Of a stretch of DNA of 21,371 nucleotides, positions 8,400 to 16,068 are shown piece by piece; positions within the stretch are counted from its first letter, which is position 1, and each line of letters begins with the position of its first letter. Origin of the DNA: CAYZEZ01 sp964477295 (GTDB lineage Bacteria > Bacteroidota > Bacteroidia > Bacteroidales > SM23-62). The stretch is taken from the NCBI GenBank assembly GCA_964477295.1, contig CAYZEZ010000043.1, positions 1-21,371 on the forward strand, read 5' to 3'. The position numbers and the translations under genes were made by a program. A model generated the notes under the pieces. The model was not told the origin of the DNA. It did not search any database and worked only from the letters and a program-made list of their open reading frames with translations.

Positions 8400-9257
8400 T
8401 CATTTTTTATGAATCTCCATATCCAGGATTTTATCAAGACTTTCGAGGTAAAGCTCTGCCTTTTTCTTCCCAAAGATCTTTTGAAATTCTTTCCCGAGCA
8501 ATCCCTTTATTTCAGTTATCCAGTCGAGGTAGGAAAGTGTGGAAATCTTCCCATGCTCCTTTTTGTCCATGTGTCTCGTCACCAGGTTGACCTTGGAATG
8601 ATAAGCCATATAAGCCTTGATTGAAACCAGCAGCGGGGGATCCAGGTAATTCTCAATGTATTTTAATTCACTCGGGATAGCTTCATAGGTAACCTGGTAA
8701 AAATTACTGAATGTATTTTTCCAGTTGATATAATGGATGAAGTAATTGGATATATTAAACGTTCGCTTCTCTTCATCTTTATCCACGGTGTTAAGAAAGA
8801 TCTCAGTTAATTTGCTCCTGTATTTATCTTTGATGTGGTCGTCAAGGGTATTGGTGATTTCAGTCACATGTTTTTCATATTCAAACGAAAAATGTTGTAA
8901 TGTAAAGTTCTTACTGTCAAAAGGTTTTTGCAGGACAATGATCCTCTTTATCACGTCAATTTCATCAGAAAGGAGCTGGAATAATGGAAATGTCTCATTC
9001 CTGTAAACATCATCCATCTGTTTTTCGGTAAAATATCCTGTCAGGATCAGCTGGTCGAGCTCCTTATTTTTACCGGTCATCTGATCAATTTCACTCTGGT
9101 AGATTTCAAGGTGTTCATTAATCCTGCTTTTTATCTGTGCTTTCTTGGCATCAACAATGATCTGGATATAAAGCGGATAGAATAATTCCTTCTTGTATTC
9201 CCTGGGCTTGGCCCTCTTATTAAGGTAATGCTTTACAGTTATCTTTTTCCCATCCAT
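8400..9257 (-). CDS. Unknown protein with integrase arm-binding-like N-terminus
   Basis: I do not recognise this 285-residue protein with certainty. Residues about 7-50 (VKHYLNKRAKPREYK, then YPLYIQIIVDAKKAQIKSR) resemble the small N-terminal domain that Bacteroidota tyrosine recombinases use to bind arm-type DNA sites. The rest is charged and helical, rich in K, E, I and Y. It has none of the R...HxxR...Y residues of a recombinase catalytic domain. There is no signal peptide or membrane segment, so it should be cytosolic. It is monocistronic: a hairpin closes it on one side, and a 222-bp AT-rich gap containing a 10-bp inverted repeat lies upstream. It could be a DNA-binding protein derived from an integrase, or the similarity could be superficial. 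Confidence 0.75.
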   Translation of the reverse strand: MDGKKITVKHYLNKRAKPREYKKELFYPLYIQIIVDAKKAQIKSRINEHLEIYQSEIDQMTGKNKELDQLILTGYFTEKQMDDVYRNETFPLFQLLSDEIDVIKRIIVLQKPFDSKNFTLQHFSFEYEKHVTEITNTLDDHIKDKYRSKLTEIFLNTVDKDEEKRTFNISNYFIHYINWKNTFSNFYQVTYEAIPSELKYIENYLDPPLLVSIKAYMAYHSKVNLVTRHMDKKEHGKISTLSYLDWITEIKGLLGKEFQKIFGKKKAELYLESLDKILDMEIHKK

Positions 9258-9403
9258 CGGTTTGGTATTATGTAGTATGAGTACTTATTTAAATGCAAAC
9301 AGTGTTATGGACATATCTTGTGTAAAATTACGAAAAAAGACACAATCAATAATCCAGTTTAGTTTTTTGCTTTAATACTGGATTTACTGCTAAAAAGCAA
9401 GTT

Positions 9404-9441
9404 CTTATTTTGGCTCCTTATTTTTAAAATACCAAAATAAG
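9404..9441. repeat. 10-bp inverted repeat in an AT-rich intergenic region
   Basis: CTTATTTTGG (9404-9413) and CCAAAATAAG (9432-9441) are exact reverse complements separated by 18 bases. They lie in the 222-bp gap (9258-9479) between the radical SAM gene and the upstream end of the integrase-like gene. The hairpin starts 38 bases past the radical SAM stop and could be its terminator. It could equally be an operator or recombinase-type site for the neighbouring DNA-binding-like protein. The rest of the gap is AT-rich and shows no coding potential. Confidence 0.5.
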
Positions 9442-9479
9442 TTTAGAAGTTATTTAAATGGAATGTTCTGTACAGGCTA

Positions 9480-10382
9480 CTATTTATCCAGCCTGGTTAT
9501 TCCGGCAGCTATTGCCAGGTCGATGGCCTCGTAAAACTCTTCAGGTGATATGCTCCTTTCCAGTTGTTCGTGCCTGTATGCCTTCCCGCATGGCCTGTAT
9601 TGGGGCATAATATTTACATAGGTATCGGTTGATATTTCTTCGGCGAGGAAATTCATGATCTGTTCAGTGCCTGCCATTTTTCCCGGCATGACCAGGTGAC
9701 GGACCAGGAGTCCCCTGGTGGCTATTCCCTGGTTGTTGATCACCAGGCTGCCTGTTTGGGAGTGCATCTCTTTTATTGCTTCCCTGGCTATTTCGGGATA
9801 ATCGGGGGCATCGCAGGTAGCACGGGCTGGTTCGGTATTCCAGAATTTAAAGTCGGGCATGTAAATATCGATGATCCCATCCAGGAATTTGAGTGTCTCC
9901 CTTGAATCGTATCCCCCGCTGTTATAAACAAGGGGTACATTCAAGCCGCTTTCCACTGCAAGGATCAGTGCTGTGAGGATCTGGGGGACGACATGACTGG
10001 GTGTGACAAAGTTGATATTATGACATCCAAGCGCCTGCAGGCTCATCATCATATCGGCCAGTTCCCTGTCTGTAACGGTCCTTCCGTGCCCTTCGTGGGA
10101 GATATCAAAATTCTGACAGAAGGAGCAGAGGAGGTTGCAATGGGTGAAGAAAATAGTTCCCGAGCCATGGTTTCCAACCAGGGGAGCCTCCTCTCCGAAA
10201 TGAGGTGAATAGCTTGAAACCATGGCATACTCCCCGGTATTGCAGGTGCCTGTTTCTCCCGACAGGCGATCGGCACTGCATTGCCTTGGGCAAAGGTTAC
10301 AGCATTTCAGGGATTCATGCGATTTATTTGCACGGTCCTTTAGTGAACCATTTTTATAAGCTTGAATATAAACCGGATCCAA
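9480..10382 (-). CDS. Radical SAM protein, PflX-like (COG1313 type)
   Basis: The 300-residue protein carries the radical SAM cluster motif CNLLCSFC (C82, C86, C89; CxxxCxxC) at the end of the first strand. Before it is a second cysteine group, C28, C31, C35 and C47 (NLCPRQC ... TGTC), typical of the PflX branch. Other family features are YNSGGYDS, DIYMPDFKFW and the late NIMPQYRP. Relatives are annotated as pyruvate formate-lyase activating enzyme-like, but no glycyl-radical enzyme gene is present and the true substrate is unknown. The best start is TTG at 10382: an in-frame stop lies at 10398-10400 and the first ATG would remove the N-terminal cysteines. CTG at 10391 is an alternative. The start is only 31 bp from that of the divergent small gene. 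Confidence 0.88.
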   Translation of the reverse strand: MDPVYIQAYKNGSLKDRANKSHESLKCCNLCPRQCSADRLSGETGTCNTGEYAMVSSYSPHFGEEAPLVGNHGSGTIFFTHCNLLCSFCQNFDISHEGHGRTVTDRELADMMMSLQALGCHNINFVTPSHVVPQILTALILAVESGLNVPLVYNSGGYDSRETLKFLDGIIDIYMPDFKFWNTEPARATCDAPDYPEIAREAIKEMHSQTGSLVINNQGIATRGLLVRHLVMPGKMAGTEQIMNFLAEEISTDTYVNIMPQYRPCGKAYRHEQLERSISPEEFYEAIDLAIAAGITRLDK

Positions 10383-10413
10383 TGACTTCAGATTAATTCA
10401 GTAAATTTATGGC

Positions 10414-10671
10414 ATGCTAACCAAAGAACAAATAGAAAAAGCCGTCCAGGGGCAAATCGAAAAGGACGAAAAGCTTGGTGACCAGGCCGGGGGAAGCGGT
10501 CACATGAGTTATGTTAATTATACCGTTGATGAGATCGGTGAACCTGTTAAATCGGATAGGGGTTGGGAGGCAGAGTACAAATATACCGTTGTGGTAACTA
10601 CTGAATTCACCATCGAGCCTGACAATCCACCCTATCGTTATCCAAAATCCGGCAAAGTCATAATTGAGTAG
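10414..10671 (+). CDS. Unknown 85-residue cytosolic protein
   Basis: A small protein I do not recognise. It starts with a charged helix (LTKEQIEKAVQGQIEKDEKLG), then a glycine-rich turn (GGSGHMSYVNYTVDEIGEP), and finishes in an apparent beta-hairpin (EAEYKYTVVVTTEFTIEPDNPPYRYP). The composition is acidic and soluble, with no signal peptide or membrane segment. It is divergent from the radical SAM gene and shares a 31-bp gap with it, so both may have overlapping control. The alternating strand pattern and ordinary codon use make it more convincing than the opposite-strand reading over the same bases. Confidence 0.7.
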   Translation: MLTKEQIEKAVQGQIEKDEKLGDQAGGSGHMSYVNYTVDEIGEPVKSDRGWEAEYKYTVVVTTEFTIEPDNPPYRYPKSGKVIIE

Positions 10672-10791
10672 GAAAGCCTCTGAAAACGGCGATGATCTGA
10701 ACAAAGGATCACCTGCGACCTGCAACTCTGCCTGCCCGGAGAAAAGCTGCAACTTGCTACCTCTTTTCTTTTCTTAATTTCACTTTTTTCC

Positions 10792-10799
10792 TATATTTG
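10792..10799 (+). promoter_or_regulatory. -7 box of the tRNA-Gln promoter
   Basis: TATATTTG is an exact match to the Bacteroidota TAnnTTTG -7 element and ends 17 bases before the first base of the tRNA. The -33 region (about 10763-10772) is a T-rich tract without a clear TTTG. The rest of the 145-bp gap after the 85-residue gene (10672-10816) shows only a weak CTGCAACT-type repetition and no coding potential. Confidence 0.7.
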
Positions 10800-10816
10800 C
10801 ACCACTTTTTATGGAT

Positions 10817-10889
10817 TGACCCATGGTGTAACTGGCAACACGTCTGATTTTGGTTCAGAAGAGTCTAGGTTCGAGCCCTAGTGGGTCAA
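10817..10889 (+). tRNA. tRNA-Gln (anticodon TTG)
   Basis: A complete 73-base cloverleaf can be folded. The acceptor stem is TGACCCA (10817-10823) with TGGGTCA (10882-10888), discriminator A at 10889. The D stem is GTG/CAC. The anticodon stem is TCTGA/TCAGA around the 7-base loop TTTTGGT, giving anticodon TTG (10850-10852), which reads CAA/CAG glutamine codons. The T stem is CTAGG/CCTAG around TTCGAGC. CCA is not encoded. Confidence 0.97.
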
Positions 10890-10901
10890 CAGGGAAAACA
10901 T

Positions 10902-10940
10902 TAAAATCCTCTTTAATTCAGATGATTAGAGAGGATTTTA
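10902..10940 (+). terminator. Hairpin downstream of tRNA-Gln
   Basis: TAAAATCCTCT (10902-10912) pairs exactly with AGAGGATTTTA (10930-10940). Pairing continues inwards to 17 bp, with two G-T pairs, around the 5-base loop CAGAT. It starts 12 bases after the tRNA end, which fits a transcription terminator or processing structure. The T-rich right arm (ATTTTATATT) follows the stem base. Confidence 0.75.
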
Positions 10941-11016
10941 TATTGAAATAATATAGGAATATCGCACTGAATTTGATACCAAATTAAAACGAAATAATCT
11001 TTGATTTCAATTTAGT

Positions 11017-11041
11017 AATGCATTATGAGTCATAATGTATT
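11017..11041 (-). terminator. AT-rich hairpin after the GH43 gene
   Basis: CATTATG (11021-11027) and CATAATG (11031-11037) are perfect inverse arms around the loop AGT. The stem extends to 11 pairs with one G-T pair. It begins 6 bases past the GH43 stop and can act as its terminator. The stem is AT-rich, so the call is moderate. Confidence 0.5.
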
Positions 11042-11047
11042 TAAAAA

Positions 11048-12775
11048 TCAATCGGCTTCAATAATCATTCCACCCGGGGTGATTCCATTCTCATTGAATG
11101 ATTCTATCGCAAAATAATACAGCTGGCTGGCATTAAGACTGTTTATCTGGAGGACTGTATCCTGGTAAACAATATAGTTGTGATATAGTTTTTTGGGATC
11201 TGTGCCGAAGCTGATATTATAACCGGTTGCACCCTTCGATTTTTCCCACCACAGTTTTACTATCCTTCTATCGTCCGTGCTCCTGTTTGCCTCTAATCTG
11301 TTTATGCCAGCCGGCTTATCTCCTGATCCTTTTCCGAAGATCCGGAATCCGCTGAGAGCGAAATGGCCACCTGGCAAACTTATATTTTTAATTCTCACAT
11401 GCCTGCACGTTACTTTTTCCGGCAGCTGGATATAGTCGTGGGAGTTGCCGGATTGATTGCCGGATTTGTCCACTAACATTTCCCAGGAAATATTATTCCG
11501 GGAAAACTCAACCAGGTATTTATAACAGAGGTTTTCCTGTCTTCCGTATATTTCCGTGTTATGCTCTGCAAAATTCACCTGTAACGAATAAACATCGAAT
11601 TCTTCTCCCAGATCAATACTTGCCCATTCATTATCGCCTCCGCTCATTGCCGCCCAGTAAGTCCTGATATTCTCATCCACTATATTTATCGGGGGAAGGG
11701 AATCAATGGATGACGACACATTAACTTTTTTCATATAAGACAGGAGCATCCATCCGGGGAAAATATCTTCAAAATTTTCAATTTTTTTTCCAGGAACAAT
11801 TAACGGGTAATCTCCGAATTTGCTAATGGTATACAATATCCCGTCTTCGTCAAAAAAGGTCGGATACAATCCTAATCTTCTCTCAAACATATGTTTTACA
11901 GATATAGTGATTGTGCCAATGTGCCAGTAATTGCCGTGTTTATCTTTAAAAGTGCTGCCATGACCTGCTCCGGCAACAAATCCTTCGGGTTTACTGGCAA
12001 AAGGATTATGGGGTGAAACAGTATACGGACCAAGCGGATCATCAGAGACATAAACACCATCAGAGTAACTTTTAAATTCTGTGCCCGGACCAGCATACTG
12101 AAGGTAATATTTCCCCTTGAATTTATTCATCCAGGCTCCTTCAATCCAGGGTGCCTGATTGACCAATGTGTTGTAATCTCCCGGAACTTCCCATCCAAAT
12201 TGATCAGGATTGGCAAAAATCAACGCTTCAGGTTCTCCAATGAATGAAAAATCATTTTTATAATTTATTTCAACACCATATATAGGAGCCTGATTTGAGC
12301 AACCCCAATACAAATAGAGGCGGTTATCATCATCAAGGAAAAATGCAGGATCCCAAACCGGTATATTTATTGAGTCTTTAGCAACATCCCATTTACCATT
12401 CAAAAGATCTGATGATTTGTAAATTGTACTTTTTTCACCTGATGAAGCAAGGAAATAAACAGTATCCTCTATAGAAATTGCAGTGGGGGCATATTCTTCT
12501 ACCGGTATCTCATCAGTTTCAATAAATATCCATTCTGATAAATCTTCTGAATGCCAGTATCCCCCTGATTTGGAAGCGAATAAATAAAATCTGTCTTTAA
12601 ACACGATAATTGTTGGATCTGCCGCTTCCCTTCTCGATGGTTGGTTTGACTGAAACCTGTAATTCAAGTCTACAGGATTGCAAATCGTCGTAATATTATC
12701 TTCAGTTATCCCTTGCTTGTTTTCACAAGCTATTAGGAAAACCAATAGAAATATCAGGGTAATTAGCTTTTTCAT
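11048..12775 (-). CDS. Glycoside hydrolase family 43 lipoprotein with discoidin-like and FN3 domains
   Basis: The 575-residue protein is a lipoprotein: a hydrophobic leader ends in the lipobox LIAC with C17. Residues about 45-330 form a five-bladed GH43-type propeller. Candidate catalytic residues are D53 (AADPTIIV, general base), D142 (WDPAFFLDDD, pKa modulator) and E212 (WIEGAWMNKFKGKYYL, general acid). Residues about 350-480 resemble an F5/8 type C (discoidin) carbohydrate-binding domain, and 490-575 an FN3 domain. GH43 enzymes act mostly on arabinose- or xylose-containing glycans; the exact substrate cannot be read. No SusC/SusD genes or other glycan enzymes are next to it, so it is not in an obvious polysaccharide utilization locus. 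It follows the esterase-fold/TPR gene by 48 bp and might be the last gene of that operon. Confidence 0.88.
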   Translation of the reverse strand: MKKLITLIFLLVFLIACENKQGITEDNITTICNPVDLNYRFQSNQPSRREAADPTIIVFKDRFYLFASKSGGYWHSEDLSEWIFIETDEIPVEEYAPTAISIEDTVYFLASSGEKSTIYKSSDLLNGKWDVAKDSINIPVWDPAFFLDDDNRLYLYWGCSNQAPIYGVEINYKNDFSFIGEPEALIFANPDQFGWEVPGDYNTLVNQAPWIEGAWMNKFKGKYYLQYAGPGTEFKSYSDGVYVSDDPLGPYTVSPHNPFASKPEGFVAGAGHGSTFKDKHGNYWHIGTITISVKHMFERRLGLYPTFFDEDGILYTISKFGDYPLIVPGKKIENFEDIFPGWMLLSYMKKVNVSSSIDSLPPINIVDENIRTYWAAMSGGDNEWASIDLGEEFDVYSLQVNFAEHNTEIYGRQENLCYKYLVEFSRNNISWEMLVDKSGNQSGNSHDYIQLPEKVTCRHVRIKNISLPGGHFALSGFRIFGKGSGDKPAGINRLEANRSTDDRRIVKLWWEKSKGATGYNISFGTDPKKLYHNYIVYQDTVLQINSLNASQLYYFAIESFNENGITPGGMIIEAD

Positions 12776-12823
12776 AATCTTGTTTTATATAACTTTTTCA
12801 AATATGCAGGCCGGACGTACTAA

Positions 12824-13990
12824 TTATTTGCCAGCGCCTGCTTCTATTTCTTTAATGATACCTTTTATTCTTGGATTGCCGGGTTCAACATTGAGGAACA
12901 TTTTGTAGTATTTTATGGCGAGCTCGGGTTTGCCGAGTTGGCGGTATACGCTTCCCAGCCTGTCGAAACCCATCAAGCCCTTCGGATAAAGTTCGTGCAT
13001 TTTAAGAAAGATTTCGAGGGCTTTATTCAGGTCTCCTTCGTTGACAAACATGTCCCCTTCAAAAACCAAAGCAAATTGGGGGATCTTAATTTCAAAACCG
13101 AGTTTATTTGATATGTGAGCATAATATTCCTCAATTATACTTAATTCTTTGGCTTCACCCTCCCTTGGGAACTTGTAGCCTGAAAAGAGATTTTTCATTC
13201 CCGTGTCAAAGTCAACAGAAACGGAGAAATCGAAATCCGAAGGGATCTTATTCAGGAGGAACGTAAAATTTTGATTGCTCATTGAGCTGATTATTTCCTC
13301 CAGCCTGTTATAAGCTGCTATCTGCCCTGAATCGGAATATCCTTCACAGGTGATCATTAAGAATTTGTTTGTGTAATCATTATTCCCGGCTGCTTCAGAG
13401 AATCTTTCCAGGAGGATTTCCCTGGATGAGCTGATCCAGAAAGGATCACTCAGGAACAGTGCATTGAACAGGTCCGGCTTCAGCGACATGGCATAAATCC
13501 CGAATGCTGCCCCGGCCTGGGGGCCTGACAGGATCCTGAAATCCTGTGTCCGGTAGTTTGATTCGATGAAGGGGACAAGCTCCTCTTCGAAAAACTTCAG
13601 AAAATTATCGATTTCACTTTTCCCTCCCCAATGGTCTTCCGGCAACAGATCCCTGTACCGGAATTCCCTGTTCATAATGCCCACAACGATCATCTCAGGA
13701 GCCTCACCCATTTCGGCCATCAGGTTTGTTGTCCTGATAACTGGCAAATAATAATCATACATGAAATGGGAATACAGCTGCAAAACAACAGGATAGGCGT
13801 CATCAGATGATTCATAGTTATCAGGCAGTTTGATATACAGCATTCTTTCCTGGCCCAGAATCTCAGAATGAACTATACGGTAATTCCCGAATGTAATAGC
13901 TTCAAGGTCTTCCTGTGCTTTTGTGGTGATCAAGGCCAGGAGTAAGATGAGAACTGTAAACAACAGATTTTTGGTCATGATTTTGAGCAT
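12824..13990 (-). CDS. Secreted esterase-fold protein with C-terminal TPR; catalytic serine missing
   Basis: Read from ATG 13990 it has 388 residues: signal peptide (about 8-25, ending TTKAQ), a PF00756-type alpha/beta-hydrolase domain (about 30-275) and a C-terminal TPR-like region (about 305-385). The fold is clear from YPVVLQLYSHF, EMIVVGIMNREFRYRDLLP, FFEEELVPFIESNYRT and KPDLFNALFLSDPFW. However, the nucleophile elbow, normally GHSxGG, reads GPQAGA, with glutamine 158 in place of serine. The usual histidine before the GLxxLF segment also appears absent (SDFDFSVSVDFDTGMKNLF). It is therefore probably not an active esterase and may bind a partner or ligand. The frame is open upstream to 14080, but that extension overlaps a better-supported microprotein. 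ATG 13990 (5 bp after the microprotein stop) or 13978 is the likely start. Confidence 0.83.
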   Translation of the reverse strand: MLKIMTKNLLFTVLILLLALITTKAQEDLEAITFGNYRIVHSEILGQERMLYIKLPDNYESSDDAYPVVLQLYSHFMYDYYLPVIRTTNLMAEMGEAPEMIVVGIMNREFRYRDLLPEDHWGGKSEIDNFLKFFEEELVPFIESNYRTQDFRILSGPQAGAAFGIYAMSLKPDLFNALFLSDPFWISSSREILLERFSEAAGNNDYTNKFLMITCEGYSDSGQIAAYNRLEEIISSMSNQNFTFLLNKIPSDFDFSVSVDFDTGMKNLFSGYKFPREGEAKELSIIEEYYAHISNKLGFEIKIPQFALVFEGDMFVNEGDLNKALEIFLKMHELYPKGLMGFDRLGSVYRQLGKPELAIKYYKMFLNVEPGNPRIKGIIKEIEAGAGK

Positions 13991-13994
13991 TAAT

Positions 13995-14114
13995 TTAATT
14001 ACCCATCGCCCTAAACATACCTCCGAAATTAGGAACCAGCCATACCAGCCAGACTCCCAGCGAGTAAAACAGGAGGGCAAGGGTAATGAATATGGTTGAC
14101 AGGATAAAAATCAT
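13995..14114 (-). CDS. 39-residue membrane microprotein, coupled to the upstream gene
   Basis: This small frame reads MIFILSTIFITLALLF, then YSLGVWLVWLVPNFGG and MFRAMGN before TAA: one strongly hydrophobic helix with an aromatic flank and a short basic end. Its ATG (14114-14112) overlaps the TGA of the 105-residue gene (14113-14111) as ATGA, a standard sign of translational coupling, and the next gene starts 5 bp after its stop. Position, overlap and a clear single membrane span argue that it is real. No family is recognised. It is too short for most gene finders, which would favour a longer overlapping start for the next gene. Confidence 0.68.
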   Translation of the reverse strand: MIFILSTIFITLALLFYSLGVWLVWLVPNFGGMFRAMGN

Positions 14115-14428
14115 GAATGATTATCGAACCTTAAACACCTGTAAATATCCATCACAAGGCAGGAGGATACATGGTCATAATGTTTGCCTATGCCTTTAAT
14201 GATGACGGATCCCATCTGTTGCCCGATAAAAAAACCGGCAACCAGGAATAAATAGGTATACCATGCAAATCCGATCCCGGAAATAAATCGTAAGGCAACC
14301 ACCAGGGGCACCGGAATATGAATCGCCAGGAACCATTGAAGTGAGAACGTTTTCACATTGGCACGCCAGTATCCGAAGGGGATATTGATCACGAGGACAA
14401 TAATTGCTATTATAGTAAGTCTGATCAT
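14111..14428 (-). CDS. Unknown 105-residue membrane protein
   Basis: The protein has three hydrophobic segments (about 2-18, 31-52 and 54-73). Short polar turns join them, with a conserved-looking FGYWRANVKTFSLQWFLAIHIP between the first two. A soluble tail ends the protein (KHYDHVSSCLVMDIYRCLR). It probably lies in the inner membrane. Similar small hypothetical membrane proteins are known in Bacteroidota, as far as I can recall, but I know no function. It begins 57 bp after the PspC-domain gene and its stop overlaps the start of the 39-residue membrane protein, so the three belong to one transcript. Confidence 0.75.
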   Translation of the reverse strand: MIRLTIIAIIVLVINIPFGYWRANVKTFSLQWFLAIHIPVPLVVALRFISGIGFAWYTYLFLVAGFFIGQQMGSVIIKGIGKHYDHVSSCLVMDIYRCLRFDNHS

Positions 14429-14485
14429 TGCCGGTATTTACGGCAAATGTATTAAATTTCAGGAAGAGATGAACCGGATAAGTGA

Positions 14486-16057
14486 TTATTGCTCCAATCC
14501 CTTCCCGGTCATTTTCCAGGTTTTGCCGGGAAGCTTCCACAAGGATCCATGTTCGATATGGTCTACATCGTCGAGAAAGTTTTGTGTGGTTTTTTCCAGG
14601 TATATGTATTTACCTTCGGGGACAAGGATATTAACTTCTGTATCGGGATCCCTCCATTTGTATTCTTTATCGATCGAAAAATAAGGGTCCAGTATCAGGC
14701 TGGAGCCATCCTCGACATAATGGTATTGAATATGTTCCGCATTAATGGCAGCCTGGAGGCGGTTTTGCCCCTGGGATTTTTTATAAATAACTATCTCAAA
14801 TAAATCTCCGTCAGTATGTTCGATGTCGAGATCTATTTTGCCATACACCTTGTTTTCACCGGAGATTATTTGCCATTCATCATTATCTTCATAAAACCAG
14901 CTGTCGCTAAATCCTGTAATTCCAGGATCGGATTCCATGTAAATATACAGCGTGTCTGAATCAAAATCCTCCAGGTATTCACTCTCCTTATTCCATTCCG
15001 AACTCAGGAACTGACTTCCCTCATAAGCCGACATGGTGACAAGGAATATAATACTTAATATCCACAACACTAATGCTGTAAGGCCGATCACCTTGTCTTT
15101 TGCTTTAAACCTGAAAATTAGTTTTATGCCTCCGTAAATCAGTGCTACAACAGGAATAATAATTGCAAAAATCAGGGCCATGGCAAACAGGGTAATATTA
15201 GTTGGAGTGGTGAAAAATCCAAAAAGTTCATGAAAGTTATAGAATGTTCCATGCCATAATTCAATCGGGAAGAATGCATGGCTGAAAAATACTGCTCCGG
15301 TCAATCCCATGATAGCCGAAATGCCTGCAATGATTAACGAAATACCAATAATAAAGAGGATAATCTTCAGAAAGACCAGGAATATCCGGCCAATAACATG
15401 AAAAATGTCATCCAGTACACTCCGGGTCTTCTTGAATTCTTTGGATTGCCTTACCCGTTTAACATTATCCTTAACTGTCTCATATTCTTCCTTGACGGTT
15501 TTTTCAATGTTGGAAACCGTCACTCTTTCACCACGCATTTCGAGTTTCTGTGCTGCTGTTTCTGCTTTGGGCAACACGATCCAGAGAATGATGTATACAA
15601 TGATGAAAACCTGGAACGGGATGGTGAAAATGATAAGCAATAACCTCACTACCCAGGCTTCAATGCCGAACCAGGCTGCCAGACCGCTGGCCACACCGCC
15701 CAGTATGGCATTCTCCGGATCACGGTACAGTTTCCTGTTTTGCTTCCTTTGTCCTTTGCCTTTTGGATCTGTTGTATCGCTTTCGGATTCTTCTTCCTCG
15801 AATAACTCCTCGGGCTTGCCCATGATACCAATCACATCATTCACATCCTGCAGGGTAATTACTTCTTTCTTTTCACTTACTTTGGTCTGGAACAATTCTG
15901 CCATCCTGGCTTCGATATCTTCAATGATCTCTTTCCCTTCCTCCTGGTCCCTGAAATGAGAGATGATGGCATCCAGGTAATTTTTCAGGACCTGGTATGC
16001 ATCTTCATCCAGGTTAAATATGAGTCCGCCTAAATTGATCTTTACAGTCTTTTTCAT
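14486..16057 (-). CDS. PspC-domain membrane protein (Bacteroidota long form)
   Basis: The 523-residue protein has a soluble N-terminal domain (1-90) beginning KKTVKINLGGLIFNLDEDAY and continuing with IEDIEARMAELFQ and DVIGIMGKPEELF. The PspC domain lies at about 108-165 (KLYRDPENAILGGVASGLAA, then YIILWIVLP). A charged helical linker, four or so further membrane spans (about 215-350) and a beta-rich periplasmic C-terminal domain (about 370-523) follow. PspC-type proteins take part in envelope stress responses; this long form is common beside PadR regulators in Bacteroidota, but its exact role is not established. It starts 11 bp after the padR stop, so the regulator and this protein are surely co-transcribed. 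Confidence 0.92.
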   Translation of the reverse strand: MKKTVKINLGGLIFNLDEDAYQVLKNYLDAIISHFRDQEEGKEIIEDIEARMAELFQTKVSEKKEVITLQDVNDVIGIMGKPEELFEEEESESDTTDPKGKGQRKQNRKLYRDPENAILGGVASGLAAWFGIEAWVVRLLLIIFTIPFQVFIIVYIILWIVLPKAETAAQKLEMRGERVTVSNIEKTVKEEYETVKDNVKRVRQSKEFKKTRSVLDDIFHVIGRIFLVFLKIILFIIGISLIIAGISAIMGLTGAVFFSHAFFPIELWHGTFYNFHELFGFFTTPTNITLFAMALIFAIIIPVVALIYGGIKLIFRFKAKDKVIGLTALVLWILSIIFLVTMSAYEGSQFLSSEWNKESEYLEDFDSDTLYIYMESDPGITGFSDSWFYEDNDEWQIISGENKVYGKIDLDIEHTDGDLFEIVIYKKSQGQNRLQAAINAEHIQYHYVEDGSSLILDPYFSIDKEYKWRDPDTEVNILVPEGKYIYLEKTTQNFLDDVDHIEHGSLWKLPGKTWKMTGKGLEQ

Positions 16058-16068
16058 GATTCAGTATT

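Noticed and set aside
10417..10752. 111-residue minus-strand frame opposite the 85-residue gene
   Set aside because: It mirrors the bases of the 85-residue gene; the plus-strand reading has the more protein-like soluble composition and a defined start.
10672..10791. CTGCAACT-type short repeats before the tRNA as a defined repeat or regulatory element
   Set aside because: Copies are few and degenerate; nothing beyond chance can be supported.
10817..10940. tRNA-Gln as an integration site for a mobile element
   Set aside because: No repeated 3' tRNA fragment, integrase catalytic gene or phage gene is found in the flanking sequence.
13991..14080. N-terminal extension of the esterase-fold protein to 14080
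   Set aside because: The added 30 residues (with MPSCFTRWESGWYGW) come before a clear signal peptide and occupy the bases of the better-supported 39-residue frame.
14196..14540. 114-residue minus-strand open frame
   Set aside because: It overlaps the 105-residue membrane gene and the end of the PspC gene in another frame and has no family-like features.
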